This document shows positions 16,776 through 25,778 of a DNA stretch of 64,000 bases, one piece after another; position 1 is the first letter of the stretch, and each line of letters begins with the position of its first letter. The position numbers and the translations under genes were made by a program. Source of the stretch: JAUIKM01 sp964445695 (GTDB lineage: Bacteria > Bacteroidota > Ignavibacteria > Kapaibacteriales > UBA7675). The notes below the pieces were generated by a model that did no database searches, was not told the DNA's origin, and saw only the letters and a list, made by a program, of their open reading frames with translations. The stretch is taken from NCBI GenBank assembly GCA_964445695.1, contig CAYULF010000003.1:310001-374000 (forward strand). Reading direction: 5' to 3'.

Positions 16776-18122
16776 ATGTTAAACATACACAGAATACAAC
16801 CGACAATCTTCGTCCTTGCGGCGCTTTTATTGCTGCCGCACCTTCAACTACAGGCCTTTTGTGGGTTTTATGTCGCCAAAGCCGACGCATCGCTGTTTAA
16901 CGACGCCTCACGCGTCGTCGTGGTTCGCGTGCTTGACCGCACGGTGATAACCATGGAAAACGACTACAGCGGCGCGTTGCGTGAATTTGCAATGGTGATT
17001 CCCGTGCCGAAGGTGCTGGAAGAGAAAGACATCCGCGTACGGGAAACGAAACTGATCGACCGCGTCGACAGTTATTCGGCGCCGCGACTGGTGGAGTACC
17101 ACGATCCGAATCCCTGTAGCAGAGTCGCGACGGACGATGTCGTGATCATGGCCGATCGCAAACTCATGGTGCGCAATGTCCAGATAGGGGAATCGCGCGC
17201 TGTGAGTCACGGTGTGACAATCGAAGCAGAATACGACGTTGAAGAATACGACATCCTGATACTATCCGCCAAAGAGAGCGGCGGTCTGGTGCGCTGGCTG
17301 CAGGAAAACGAGTACAACATTCCCGACGGCGCCGAAGAAGTGCTCGGCAGTTATATCAAGCAGAACATGCGCTTTTTTGTCGCAAAAGTTAACCTGGAAA
17401 AACAGGCCGCCCTGGATCAGGTTAAACTGCGTCCGCTGCAGGTCGAATTCAGAACGGACAAGTTCATGCTGCCGATTCGCCTGGGCACCGTCAATGCGCG
17501 CGGCGACCAGGACTTGTTGGTGTATCTATTAACGGCGCATGGTCGCGTTGAGACGGCCAACTATCGCACAATCAAGCTGCCCACGGGGCAGGAAATTCCG
17601 ACCTATATTAAAAGCGAGTTCCAGGACTTCTATCGCGCCATGTTCAGCCACCAGCACAAATTGCAGGGGGGGCGGGCTGTGTTTAATGAATACACCTGGA
17701 AGAGCGTTGCATGCGATCCCTGCGCAGGTGCGCCGCTGACGCCGGCCGAGCTGGATCTACTTGGCTACCCGCGGCTGAGCAATCCAGGTCCGATGCTGAC
17801 GCGACTGCACCTGCGTTACAACTCCGAGACTTTTCCCGAAGACCTGATATTTACCGAGACCGGTGACAAACAAAATTTTCAGGGCAGGTACGTGCTGCGC
17901 CATCCATGGGTCGGCGGCCCGGACGAATGCGGCATGGCCCTGAGTTACTTTGAAGAGCTGGAGCAGCGTCGCGAAGACGAAGCACACAATCTGGCCGACC
18001 TGACCGGCTGGGAATTGTGGGAAATCCGTCAGAAATATGGCCTGGGTGACAATAGCGGAAGCGACGCGGCGGAAGGGAATTGGTGGGAAAGCGTTAAAAG
18101 TTGGTTCGGCAATGGCGAATAG
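16776..18122 (+). CDS. DUF2330 protein, paralogue 3
   Basis: 448 residues, the closest relative of the preceding gene. The signal peptide (about 1-27) is followed by FCGFYVAKADASLFNDASRV. All blocks of the family are kept: VITMENDYSGALREFAMVIP, RVDSYSAPRLVEYHDPNPC, PDGAEEVLGSYIKQNMRFFV, RPLQVEFRTDKFMLPIRLGT, CDPCAGAPL, FQGRYVLRHPW and the end WWESVKSWFGNGE. The amphipathic C-terminal W-x-S-V-K-S-W-F-G is shared by all three copies and may be an interaction or membrane-contact tail. No enzyme motif is recognised. It is the last gene of the RnfD-DUF2330 run; the next gene starts 127 nt later. Confidence 0.85.
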   Translation: MLNIHRIQPTIFVLAALLLLPHLQLQAFCGFYVAKADASLFNDASRVVVVRVLDRTVITMENDYSGALREFAMVIPVPKVLEEKDIRVRETKLIDRVDSYSAPRLVEYHDPNPCSRVATDDVVIMADRKLMVRNVQIGESRAVSHGVTIEAEYDVEEYDILILSAKESGGLVRWLQENEYNIPDGAEEVLGSYIKQNMRFFVAKVNLEKQAALDQVKLRPLQVEFRTDKFMLPIRLGTVNARGDQDLLVYLLTAHGRVETANYRTIKLPTGQEIPTYIKSEFQDFYRAMFSHQHKLQGGRAVFNEYTWKSVACDPCAGAPLTPAELDLLGYPRLSNPGPMLTRLHLRYNSETFPEDLIFTETGDKQNFQGRYVLRHPWVGGPDECGMALSYFEELEQRREDEAHNLADLTGWELWEIRQKYGLGDNSGSDAAEGNWWESVKSWFGNGE

Positions 18123-18249
18123 GTGAGGGGGACAAAACGGGTTGTTGCAATTCGGCAAAGTCTTGCGTAAACTTGCATCCCCCCTTAAAAGTCTGAATAG
18201 TTTGCACGACGGCAGCCTGCGCAAGTCCCTTTCCGATGGAGAACAAGAG

Positions 18250-19503
18250 ATGCGACGACTATTAACCGGTCTGTTTATGACCGCAATGACTGCTGTATTT
18301 ATTACGGCCTGCGACGACGATTCGGGCGACCCGCAGCGCACGCTGCAAACCCCGACAAATCTGCGAACTAGTGATGTCGACCGCACGATGGTCGGCCTCG
18401 CATGGGACGGCGGCGGCGACTTTGATTTCTACGAGATTCTGCGCGCTGAAAACGACGACCCCAACAGCGCGGAAGTCGTCACTCAGGTTCAGGCCACGAG
18501 CTATACGGACAGCGGTCTGGAACCCGGAACGACCTACTGGTATTACGTCGCCAGCGGATTCGACAACGGGGAGAGGTCCGCAAAGTCTGCGGCACTGCAG
18601 GTCATGACAAGGGTCGGTGTTGTTGAACAAAAAGCTCCTGAGGCTCCGGCAATGCCGACGATGCGCGCACAGACGGAACGGTCGATCGAGATTGAGTGGG
18701 CCCCGGTGGCCGACGCCGAATTCTATCACGTCTACATGTCCGAGTCCGCCAACGCCCAGTTTGAAAAAGTGGCCGAATTGAATGCAATGAACGATGCGCG
18801 GATGTGGAGCGCGCAGGGGCTCAAATCCGATCGTGTATACTACTTCTATGTAGTAGCCGCAAACGGCGTTGGAGCTTCGGAGCCGTCGCCAATGCTGGAA
18901 ACGCAGACACAGGCGGCCAGTATGAGCGTAAGCTACCGCCTGGTAATCGACGCCGAGTGGAGCGAGGAAACCCATCCCGGGACTTTTGCCCACGTCGAAG
19001 ATCCGCACTTTTCCGATCTGGGCGGCATTATTCACAGCCCGGACGTTTCCTTCTGGACGCTGGGTCAGGTGGCAAGCCCCGGTATGGCGCAGATGGCCGT
19101 TTTCGGCGCAGTGGAAATCCTGGGCGAGGAGGCGCAGGCCAAAATCGATCAGAATCTGGCGTTGACATTTATCGAAGACACGCGCCAGATTCGTCCGCCG
19201 GGACAATTGGAAGTGACATTTAACGCCACACCGCAGTTTTCCGCCGTGACCTTTGTCTCGATGATCGGTCCCAGCCCGGACTGGTTTATCGGCTGCTCGG
19301 GTTTGTCGCTCATGGACGACGGCACCTGGCTGGACGAGGTGAAAATCGACCTGATTTCATACGACGGAGGCGTGCGTACAAACAATGTGCTGGAGATGCT
19401 CGGCCCTGAAAACGACCCGCCAGAGCCGATCAAATTCAAGGAGGGTTTTCCGCTGGGCGGCGATATCGTCGGATCCTTTACCTTCACGCGAATTGGGCAA
19501 TAA
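18250..19503 (+). CDS. Lipoprotein with two fibronectin type III domains
   Basis: 417 residues from the ATG at 18250 (GGAG nine nt upstream); the frame is open to 18142, but that part precedes the signal peptide. Signal MRRLLTGLFMTAMTAVFITAC with a lipobox-like ITAC, so probably an outer-membrane lipoprotein. Two FN3 domains follow: residues about 35-118 (PTNLRTSDVDRTMVGLAWD ... YTDSGLEPGTTYWYYVAS) and about 135-218 (RSIEIEWAPVADAEFYHVYM ... VYYFYVVAANGVGASEPSP). The C-terminal 190 residues are a beta-rich spondin-like domain (SVSYRLVIDAEWSEETHPGT, then HFSDLGGIIHSPDVSFW, DWFIGCSGLSLMDDGTWLDE), a pattern known from spondin-N proteins. A strong terminator lies 50 nt after the stop. Binding partner unknown. 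Confidence 0.8.
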   Translation: MRRLLTGLFMTAMTAVFITACDDDSGDPQRTLQTPTNLRTSDVDRTMVGLAWDGGGDFDFYEILRAENDDPNSAEVVTQVQATSYTDSGLEPGTTYWYYVASGFDNGERSAKSAALQVMTRVGVVEQKAPEAPAMPTMRAQTERSIEIEWAPVADAEFYHVYMSESANAQFEKVAELNAMNDARMWSAQGLKSDRVYYFYVVAANGVGASEPSPMLETQTQAASMSVSYRLVIDAEWSEETHPGTFAHVEDPHFSDLGGIIHSPDVSFWTLGQVASPGMAQMAVFGAVEILGEEAQAKIDQNLALTFIEDTRQIRPPGQLEVTFNATPQFSAVTFVSMIGPSPDWFIGCSGLSLMDDGTWLDEVKIDLISYDGGVRTNNVLEMLGPENDPPEPIKFKEGFPLGGDIVGSFTFTRIGQ

Positions 19504-19552
19504 TGTTCCCCGGATTTTCTGTTCGCCGAACCTGCTGACGGCGGACAAATGC

Positions 19553-19590
19553 AATGGCGGCGCACGATCATGTGCGTCGCCATTTTTTGT
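19553..19590 (+). terminator. Strong Rho-independent terminator
   Basis: A 13-bp stem with one G-T pair (19553-19565 with 19572-19584), loop GATCAT, then TTTTTTGTTTT. It ends the FN3/spondin-like lipoprotein transcript. Confidence 0.85.
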
Positions 19591-19725
19591 TTTGCGCTGC
19601 ACGAGCGTCGCTGTAACCATTTCCGACAAATCTGATTCTCGCAGCTGATGGATTCTTCAAATGCCCCCTTTTTAGAATGCCGATCACAATAGCAGACTGA
19701 TTTACCAATTGAATCGGGGAATATT

Positions 19726-20640
19726 ATGAACCAAAATCCTACTCATTTAATACGAACTGTTGTTCTGGCCTCTACGCTCCTGGTACTGGGCGGCTTGTGG
19801 CGCGATGCCGCGGCCTGTGTGATGCCGCCAATCGAGCCGCCGAAGATCATTATCGAACGCCATTCCGACACGGAGGTCTGGATAACGATCTGCGGTTTTA
19901 CGACCTTCGGCACGACCGGGAATAATATCTGTGTCTGTGCGCTCGATCTGGGCGACAACATTACGATCACCGAGGTCAAGAGCGTGACGATCACTGCGGA
20001 CTCGACCGGCCAGGTGATCGAGCCGCCGCTGGAAAAAGTCTTTGATTTTGCAAAGGATCAGCGAATTGCCGACGCGGTCGACAAGATTGCAGCGGGGGAC
20101 TGGTCGGGATTCTTTGCGGAGGTCAATCAGACGGTGCCCGGCCGCATCCCGGTGAAGATTATGTTTGAGATTTGCATCGACGACGGCACGTCCAACGACG
20201 ACCTGCTGCTGGCGGTCAACAACGCGCGCCTGCTGACGGACGAAGGCGACGAGACGACGCTGGAGCCGACGGGGCATCACCAGCACATCGAGGACATGAG
20301 CGAGGTCGACGGTGAGAACATCGAGCTGGAGGACGAGCGCATTTCTCTGGGCGTTTCGGAGCACTTCACGGAGCGCGGCCGGCCGGCCGTTCAGCCGACT
20401 CCGGTGCAGGCGAGCGAAGGCGCACAACTGCGTTACACGCTGGTGCATCGCGCGCAGATTGAGATTGACCTGTTTGATCTGCAGGGCAATCACATCCGCA
20501 GCCTTGTAAACGAATCGCAGGCCGGCGGTTTGCACGTTCAGCCGCTCGATGGTTCAAAACTCGCAGCGGGCATTTACATTCTGCGATTGCGCATCGACGG
20601 CAACGACGAGCTTTCGCGCGCATTCACGGTAGTTCGTTAA
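19726..20640 (+). CDS. Secreted T9SS cargo protein, CVMPP family copy 1
   Basis: 304 residues. The signal peptide (about 1-30) ends just before ACVMPPIEPPKIIIERHSD, which then continues WITICGFTTFGTTGNNICVCAL. A HHQHIEDM motif occurs near residue 186. The last 75 residues form a T9SS sorting domain (IEIDLFDLQGNHIRSLVNES, LAAGIYILRLRIDGN, ending FTVVR). The product is a clear paralogue of the - strand gene at 33241-34191, sharing the Cys-containing N-terminus, the KIMFEICI(D/E)DG block and the HHQH motif. Cys in CVMPP, TICGF and CVCAL probably form disulfides after export. The family has no function known to me. Transcription probably starts in the 222-nt gap upstream and ends at 20741-20780. 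Confidence 0.8.
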   Translation: MNQNPTHLIRTVVLASTLLVLGGLWRDAAACVMPPIEPPKIIIERHSDTEVWITICGFTTFGTTGNNICVCALDLGDNITITEVKSVTITADSTGQVIEPPLEKVFDFAKDQRIADAVDKIAAGDWSGFFAEVNQTVPGRIPVKIMFEICIDDGTSNDDLLLAVNNARLLTDEGDETTLEPTGHHQHIEDMSEVDGENIELEDERISLGVSEHFTERGRPAVQPTPVQASEGAQLRYTLVHRAQIEIDLFDLQGNHIRSLVNESQAGGLHVQPLDGSKLAAGIYILRLRIDGNDELSRAFTVVR

Positions 20641-21091
20641 TTGCCGAAGATACATCGGAGCGACACCGCGCCTGCCGCTACTGTTAAGCGCAGGAACGGC
20701 AGGCGCCTCGTTCATTTGACCAGGGCATGACTTCACTCAGAGCCGTTGCGTTTAAGGACGCAGCGGCTTTCTGTTTTTAACGGAAGGGGAGAGACTTGTT
20801 GTTCGTTGGTTAGGCTTGATTACAGCGCCGCCATCTTGCATTGGCGGCTCGTTTGTTGAGGGGATTTTGTTGGTCAACGATTTTGAAGAAAACAGACGAA
20901 GAAGTGGATTGAGGAATAATAGCCAGGCCGTAGTTTGTTTCAGTTGGATGTAATTACATCTACGTGTTTTTATTCGAGTAATTACGTGTTTTTTGATGTG
21001 GTATTGCATTGTGTAGTTATGTAAGTTTTGCACTGCTCAAATATTCTTCATTAACGGCCGATCGACCAGTACCAGATCGCAATCAAAATAG
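20641..21091 (+). other. 451-nt intergenic region at the left edge of the low-GC island
   Basis: Contains a perfect 10-bp inverted repeat (20668-20677 with 20697-20706, 19-nt loop) and a strong terminator at 20741-20780. From about 20900 the base composition turns AT-rich, continuing into the following operon. No gene is supported here. Confidence 0.6.
20741..20780 (+). terminator. Rho-independent terminator
   Basis: A 10-bp stem AGCCGTTGCG / CGCAGCGGCT (one G-T pair), 8-nt loop, then TTCTGTTTTT. It ends the transcript of the T9SS cargo gene and isolates the following operon from it. Confidence 0.8.
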
Positions 21092-21517
21092 ATGGAACAC
21101 CTCACCAATATTCTGATTAACAACACGGGAACCTTGACTGGTGTTGTCGTTTGGTTGATTGTCTTTTTCCTAGTGTATCGTTTGCTTGTCGCATATTTAG
21201 GCAATAGATCTCGCCTTGAAAGTTTGAGAATTCAACAGGAAACAGAAAGAATTCTTCGCCTGAAGAAGCTTGAAAATGACCGAACTCAGGCGGGACTTGT
21301 GACACTCAAGGAATTGGCGGATACTGTTGGCCAAAGAGTAATATATGCGGCCAATCAATCAAATAAACCAGGGAGTGTAGAGATTCTTGCTCTAATGAAA
21401 GAAGAACTTACGCAACTCCACAAAACTATAGTAGTACTTGGCGGCGTGGAAAAAGCAGCTCCTGAGAATTCAGGTCAGTCTGACAATTCTATTCATGATC
21501 CAGCGCAAAACCCTTGA
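21092..21517 (+). CDS. Envelope cassette gene 1: short membrane anchor with coiled coil
   Basis: 141 residues, family not recognised. One membrane segment lies near residues 15-36 (LTGVVVWLIVFFLVYRLLVAYL), followed by a charged helix (RLESLRIQQETERILRLKKLENDR) likely to form a coiled coil on the cytoplasmic side by the positive-inside rule. The tail is polar. It is the first gene of a five-gene same-strand run (21092-25778) whose base composition is clearly more AT-rich than the rest of the window. The Shine-Dalgarno is weak (AAAATAG), but no alternative start keeps the membrane segment better. It could be an assembly factor or stator-like anchor; that is only a guess from topology. Confidence 0.65.
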   Translation: MEHLTNILINNTGTLTGVVVWLIVFFLVYRLLVAYLGNRSRLESLRIQQETERILRLKKLENDRTQAGLVTLKELADTVGQRVIYAANQSNKPGSVEILALMKEELTQLHKTIVVLGGVEKAAPENSGQSDNSIHDPAQNP

Positions 21518-21623
21518 GAAACAAATGGACCGATCAAATTCGAGCTATAAGGTGAGATAATGGAATTCTTCTCAAACATGGGTTGCCGGCGCACAGTCGC
21601 TGTTGGTAAGGGAGAATTGGGCA

Positions 21624-23171
21624 ATGGCGACTAAATTTAAAGATAGCATTAATGACGCTCTTCGGGCTCTGAACGATGCCAGTGAAAAAATATCCAGCGC
21701 AAACGACACTGTCTCCAATGCAGACCGAGATATCCGAACTACCAGCAGCGAGATAGAGAATGCCAGGACTCTGTTAAACACTGCGGCTAATGAGTTAAAA
21801 AGCACGCAACTGCAACTCGAACACATAAGTGAAGTCGAGAAACGTCGCGAAAAGGCACTTGAATCTTTGAAAGAGGAGGTTGCGACGCTAAGACAAGAGA
21901 ACAGGGACGTTAACAATCGTCTTCAATCAAGTGAGGAACGCAGAAATGAATTAGATCGGCAGAATACGAGCTTGATGGAAAATATCGCCAAAGAGAAAGT
22001 GAATCATGCACGACAACTGGAAAAGGAGCATGCAAGACATCGAGATACCCAAGCTGAAGTCACACGGTTGCACAGTGTAGTTTCTGTGCGCGACAAGACT
22101 ATTGAATCTTTGCGGTCCAAATCGAAGCCCGGCACTTTGAACCGATTAATAATTCGACCTATCGTTAACATGTATAACAACTTGACTGGCAAACTCTCGG
22201 TTGACAGCATTTCAGCAGTCAGAGTCACACCTGGCGCCGGTTGGGTGACTCTGATTATGTCCTTGTTGGCTGCACTTCCGCTCGGCATTTCGCTCAACAT
22301 TTTCGGTGCAGACTCGAACGGAAACCACCCTGATTCTCAACCTTTTACTATCAGGATCACCGACACAACCAGAAGCTTGCCGGTGGATACTGCTTTGAGA
22401 TTCAGCCCCAACAGTGCAATACAGGAACTCATTGCTCCAACAACTTTGGCGTTTATTTACGGTGGGCCGGAACAATCGGCCCAGAATGTAGCGCTCCTGC
22501 AATACTACAGCAAACTTCACAACAAACACGCCTGGCTGTTGAAGATCAACACAGTAAATCCCATCGCGAGCAACGATTCATTGCTTTCGGCCGAAAAAAA
22601 GGCGCTGGATAATCTGGCGATTGGCACATACGCAATCCGAGGACACAACACCACGCGCAACTTGATGCGCAGTAAAATTGAAGGCGCTACAACTTGCTCA
22701 GAACTGATTGACATTAACTTCCAGATGGCCATTGATGTTGTAAAACAACTCAAGAAAAGGCAAAAACACCGTTCTGGTTTAGCCGGCAATGGACAGAACG
22801 CCACGAGTGTAAACACCGGCTCCGGCCATGGCAACTCACGCAGCGACAAAGCCGGTGCAAACAATCACCTTTTCAGCAATAATATGGATCATTGTGAAGC
22901 GTTGATCCGCCAGTTGTATGCAAATAGTAAGAATTCTCCACAACTCCGAAAACAACTTGACGATGCCCTGGGACCATTCATCGATAGTCTGCCTGCCTCT
23001 GTCGAAGGGTTTATTCACAGAGACAATTGCTGGTGTACAGAGTGTCAGGAAAAACTGAGGGTTAAAAATCAAGCTGCAGATCCTGCTGGTACGGACGACA
23101 CCCAAAGAAATCCCTCAGCACCAACACCAGCACTTCCGACCGACAACGAAACTGACTGTCTCGGCTGCTAG
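21624..23171 (+). CDS. Envelope cassette gene 2: long coiled coil, membrane segment and periplasmic domain
   Basis: 515 residues from the ATG at 21624 (GGGAG nine nt upstream; the in-frame TTG at 21603 is less likely). Residues 1-165 are almost all heptad-type helix (ALRALNDASEKISSANDTVS ... KREKALESLKEEVATLRQEN), a long cytoplasmic coiled coil. A membrane segment spans about 206-228 (WVTLIMSLLAALPLGISLNIF). The remaining 285 residues would be periplasmic and end with Cys-rich motifs (NCWCTECQ and CLGC), perhaps a metal or disulfide site. The family is not recognised. Topology suggests signal or force transfer across the inner membrane. Gap to gene 1 is 106 nt and to gene 3 is 35 nt. Confidence 0.7.
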   Translation: MATKFKDSINDALRALNDASEKISSANDTVSNADRDIRTTSSEIENARTLLNTAANELKSTQLQLEHISEVEKRREKALESLKEEVATLRQENRDVNNRLQSSEERRNELDRQNTSLMENIAKEKVNHARQLEKEHARHRDTQAEVTRLHSVVSVRDKTIESLRSKSKPGTLNRLIIRPIVNMYNNLTGKLSVDSISAVRVTPGAGWVTLIMSLLAALPLGISLNIFGADSNGNHPDSQPFTIRITDTTRSLPVDTALRFSPNSAIQELIAPTTLAFIYGGPEQSAQNVALLQYYSKLHNKHAWLLKINTVNPIASNDSLLSAEKKALDNLAIGTYAIRGHNTTRNLMRSKIEGATTCSELIDINFQMAIDVVKQLKKRQKHRSGLAGNGQNATSVNTGSGHGNSRSDKAGANNHLFSNNMDHCEALIRQLYANSKNSPQLRKQLDDALGPFIDSLPASVEGFIHRDNCWCTECQEKLRVKNQAADPAGTDDTQRNPSAPTPALPTDNETDCLGC

Positions 23172-23206
23172 CTATTTTTCTGACGTTAAATCAGGCAGCA
23201 TTCACT

Positions 23207-23656
23207 ATGTACAATCATTACAACACAACTATACAATTCATGATGCTTTTCCAATATCTTGCATCTGATGAACAGCTGTTTGTAAAAATCACACAGCATC
23301 TCAATAAAGACACCGAGTTCCGAGCCCGTCGTGCACTTGAAAAAGAAAAACACTCGGAAGCAGAAGCATTTAACAATTTCATCTCACACAGCCAGGCTCT
23401 GCTTCAGATTCACGCTGTCTTTGATTCTAAAAAGCACTTTTCGATAGAGGATGTAGTGGTAGGATTCATTAGAAAATTAAACAGTTGGCTGTGTGCTTAT
23501 AAGCGAGGAATACTTTCCGGTTCCCTCCAGGGAATAGTTGTGTTCCCCGCAAACTTTGGTCAGCATGCGACAGCCCTGGACTCTCTGTTCTATCAGTTTG
23601 AAAACAAACCGATGCCGAACATTCACCGCATGAAATTCATGGAAGGAATTCTTTGA
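23207..23656 (+). CDS. Envelope cassette gene 3: small soluble protein
   Basis: 149 residues, no signal peptide and no membrane segment, so probably cytosolic. Mostly helical with a charged helix FRARRALEKEKHSEAEAFNNF near residues 38-58. I do not recognise a domain. Its stop overlaps the ATG of gene 4 by one base (TGATG at 23654-23658), so the two are translationally coupled and probably needed in matched amounts. Start uncertain: the Shine-Dalgarno is poor, and a second ATG lies at residue 12 (MMLFQYL). It may be a cytosolic partner or regulator of the neighbouring membrane coiled coils; this is inference from gene order only. Confidence 0.6.
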   Translation: MYNHYNTTIQFMMLFQYLASDEQLFVKITQHLNKDTEFRARRALEKEKHSEAEAFNNFISHSQALLQIHAVFDSKKHFSIEDVVVGFIRKLNSWLCAYKRGILSGSLQGIVVFPANFGQHATALDSLFYQFENKPMPNIHRMKFMEGIL

Positions 23657-25128
23657 TGTATCGTTTCAGATTCGAACGATTCTGTACGCATTTGTTTCGC
23701 TCCATCGGTGAACACGAGGGCACCATTGCAGTATCGGCGCTTTTGCTCACCGTCGTTGCTCTGTTTGTGCAGGAATGCAGCAGCAATGCGATGTTAAGCA
23801 GACAAGTCGGCGTAATCACCGAAAGCTCAGTCGCACTTCACAAAGACATGGAAACACTGACTGATAGAATGTATGACCTTGACGGCAGTATTCACGTGCT
23901 TGATCGGGGACTGATCACCATTCAAACGAGCGCCACCATTCATATGAACAATTTCAAAGAGGCCACCGAAAGTTTCTCCGAGAATATTGATGTTTCCATT
24001 CAAGGCCAGCAGGAATTGATAACCCAGATTGACAATTTAAATAGGAACGTCAATGACCTCAATGCTGAGATGTCAAGACAAACCAACTACTTGAAATCGC
24101 TTCAGTATGCGGCACGGGAGATGCAGGCTTCGGCAACCGCGCTACAAAAGTCTGCCGCATTTGTTGAGCGCGTGACGGAAAAGATCGCGGAAAACACCAT
24201 TCCGCAATATCTGGAGTTGCGATTTGCAAATGAATACTACCTATCCCATGGTGTAGATTCGTATTCCATTCCGATAACTGATACACTCTGTGTCGGGCGG
24301 CAAGATAGTTTAAGGGATTCACTTAGTTACGACTGCATTCGCAGCTATCTGACGTACGACGTGGTCAACCGTCAACGCTGGTTGCCATTTTTTGCAAGTG
24401 CTCCAGTCGCCTCAGGTAAAATCCCCTTACTACAAGTATTCAAAGAGTTTGCTGTTGCCGCTTATCCGTCGACAGATAAAGTTATCCGAAAGGCTACAGG
24501 TTCCGGATCAACTCAATTGCCTGACAGGTTCGACACGCTTAAACTGACACTTTCCGCCAATCAGATTGATTACCCGAGTAAAGAGATTTACATTCAATTT
24601 CCATTGTTTCTTTACAATCATGTTGTGGACCAACAACAAACAAGGGCAACCGGGCGCATTGCCGAAGGAGAAAGAGATACACAAGAGAATAAATTATACT
24701 ACAAAGTAGCATTATCAAGCATCCCTGATATAAAAATTGTATTTAAGAATATTCACTCTGTTGCTCCCCTGAATTCTGCAGACAAAATTGAACTCAGCAA
24801 GTTTGTAGATTCAATTGCCGTTGATGTAGGTGGACGTCCAAATTACTACCTGACAGTGTACAAGATACCGTACTATTTCCAGCCGAAAAGCTGCCAAATT
24901 GACCCTGATGTGGATGATCGGGGGGCACTATCCTTTATTCCGGACACTAAAGAGAATCGGAAGGTGCTGTCGGACCTGATATGTTGTTATCGCCGCCAAA
25001 TTGGAAAAAACGACATTGTGAGAGATGCGAGTAGCGGAAGGTACTATTTCAAAGACAGGTTACGAACCTTTGAACAGCAAGAAGTCATCAATCTTTTCTT
25101 CCGCAAACTTCCACGAGAACCGTTCTGA
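23656..25128 (+). CDS. Envelope cassette gene 4: membrane-anchored periplasmic coiled coil
   Basis: 490 residues from the ATG at 23656 (not the in-frame TTG three bases earlier). A basic cytoplasmic N-terminus (MYRFRFERFCTHLFR) precedes a membrane segment at about 23-40 (GTIAVSALLLTVVALFVQ). Residues about 45-165 form a long periplasmic coiled coil with a receptor-like look (SVALHKDMETLTDRMYDLDG, QELITQIDNLNRNVNDLNAE). The C-terminal 320 residues are a mixed alpha/beta region with several Tyr/Phe-rich strands (KEIYIQFPLFLYNHV; YYLTVYKIPYYF) and no known motif. The coiled coil could span towards the outer-membrane barrel encoded next, whose ATG overlaps this stop (TGATG at 25126-25130). The family is not recognised. 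Confidence 0.65.
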   Translation: MYRFRFERFCTHLFRSIGEHEGTIAVSALLLTVVALFVQECSSNAMLSRQVGVITESSVALHKDMETLTDRMYDLDGSIHVLDRGLITIQTSATIHMNNFKEATESFSENIDVSIQGQQELITQIDNLNRNVNDLNAEMSRQTNYLKSLQYAAREMQASATALQKSAAFVERVTEKIAENTIPQYLELRFANEYYLSHGVDSYSIPITDTLCVGRQDSLRDSLSYDCIRSYLTYDVVNRQRWLPFFASAPVASGKIPLLQVFKEFAVAAYPSTDKVIRKATGSGSTQLPDRFDTLKLTLSANQIDYPSKEIYIQFPLFLYNHVVDQQQTRATGRIAEGERDTQENKLYYKVALSSIPDIKIVFKNIHSVAPLNSADKIELSKFVDSIAVDVGGRPNYYLTVYKIPYYFQPKSCQIDPDVDDRGALSFIPDTKENRKVLSDLICCYRRQIGKNDIVRDASSGRYYFKDRLRTFEQQEVINLFFRKLPREPF

Positions 25129-25778
25129 TGAGACTACTTAAACTTCTTACTGTATTGTTTGTCTTGTTTGGGGCTTTATTCGTACCAGTGATCGCCGGAA
25201 GTTATGTCGGCGGATTCAGTATAGCAGGTGGAGTACCGCGCTACCTTGGAGACTTCAGATCAGATGTCTGGGGTTTGTACAATTTTCAGACTCGCGTGTA
25301 TTTGAAATCGGTTGACAATTCGTTTGGAGTGCGACTCGGCAGCTCTTTGTTGGATGTTAGTATCAGCGACGCACTCCTGTTGGAAGCGGGCCAGGAAATC
25401 GATGATCTGGTTAAAGATATTCGCGTTTCATCTACGGACATTGTGTTCTTTTACGACCAGGTTGTTTCGGGCGGCAACAATCGCCACAACAGCATCAGTT
25501 TGATACTTGAGTGCGGCTACAGCAACTATGAGGTGAGATCACAGACCGGAGATATGGTCTACGATGAAGGAAATTCCTTGCTGACGGGATTGGGGCTGCA
25601 GTTCCAGCACAATTTGTCGCGTACTGTAGGTTTTCGCGCAGGATTATCATTTTTAATTGTTGAAGATCGCTACGACGCCTGGACCAAAGGCTCCAATTTT
25701 CCAGGAGATTCATTTTTCACTGTCAACATTGGAGTAGACATCCACGACGTATTGCCACGGCCACTCAAGTTTGAATGA
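25128..25778 (+). CDS. Envelope cassette gene 5: predicted outer-membrane beta-barrel
   Basis: 216 residues with a signal peptide (about 1-23, ending PVIAGS). The mature part alternates amphipathic strands and polar turns (SYVGGFSIAGGVPRYLGDF, GLYNFQTRVYLKSVDNSFG, ISLILECGYSNYEVRS, LLTGLGLQFQHNLSRTVGFR, FFTVNIGVDI), as in 8-10-stranded outer-membrane barrels. The barrel would be followed by a short tail (HDVLPRPLKFE), so the usual C-terminal aromatic is not the very last residue. It overlaps gene 4 by one base, so it belongs to the operon. It would form the outer-membrane part of the cassette. No specific family could be named. Confidence 0.65.
   Translation: MRLLKLLTVLFVLFGALFVPVIAGSYVGGFSIAGGVPRYLGDFRSDVWGLYNFQTRVYLKSVDNSFGVRLGSSLLDVSISDALLLEAGQEIDDLVKDIRVSSTDIVFFYDQVVSGGNNRHNSISLILECGYSNYEVRSQTGDMVYDEGNSLLTGLGLQFQHNLSRTVGFRAGLSFLIVEDRYDAWTKGSNFPGDSFFTVNIGVDIHDVLPRPLKFE

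Noticed and set aside
18262..19206. 314-codon - strand frame
   Set aside because: Antisense to the FN3 lipoprotein, which has a signal peptide, domains and a terminator.
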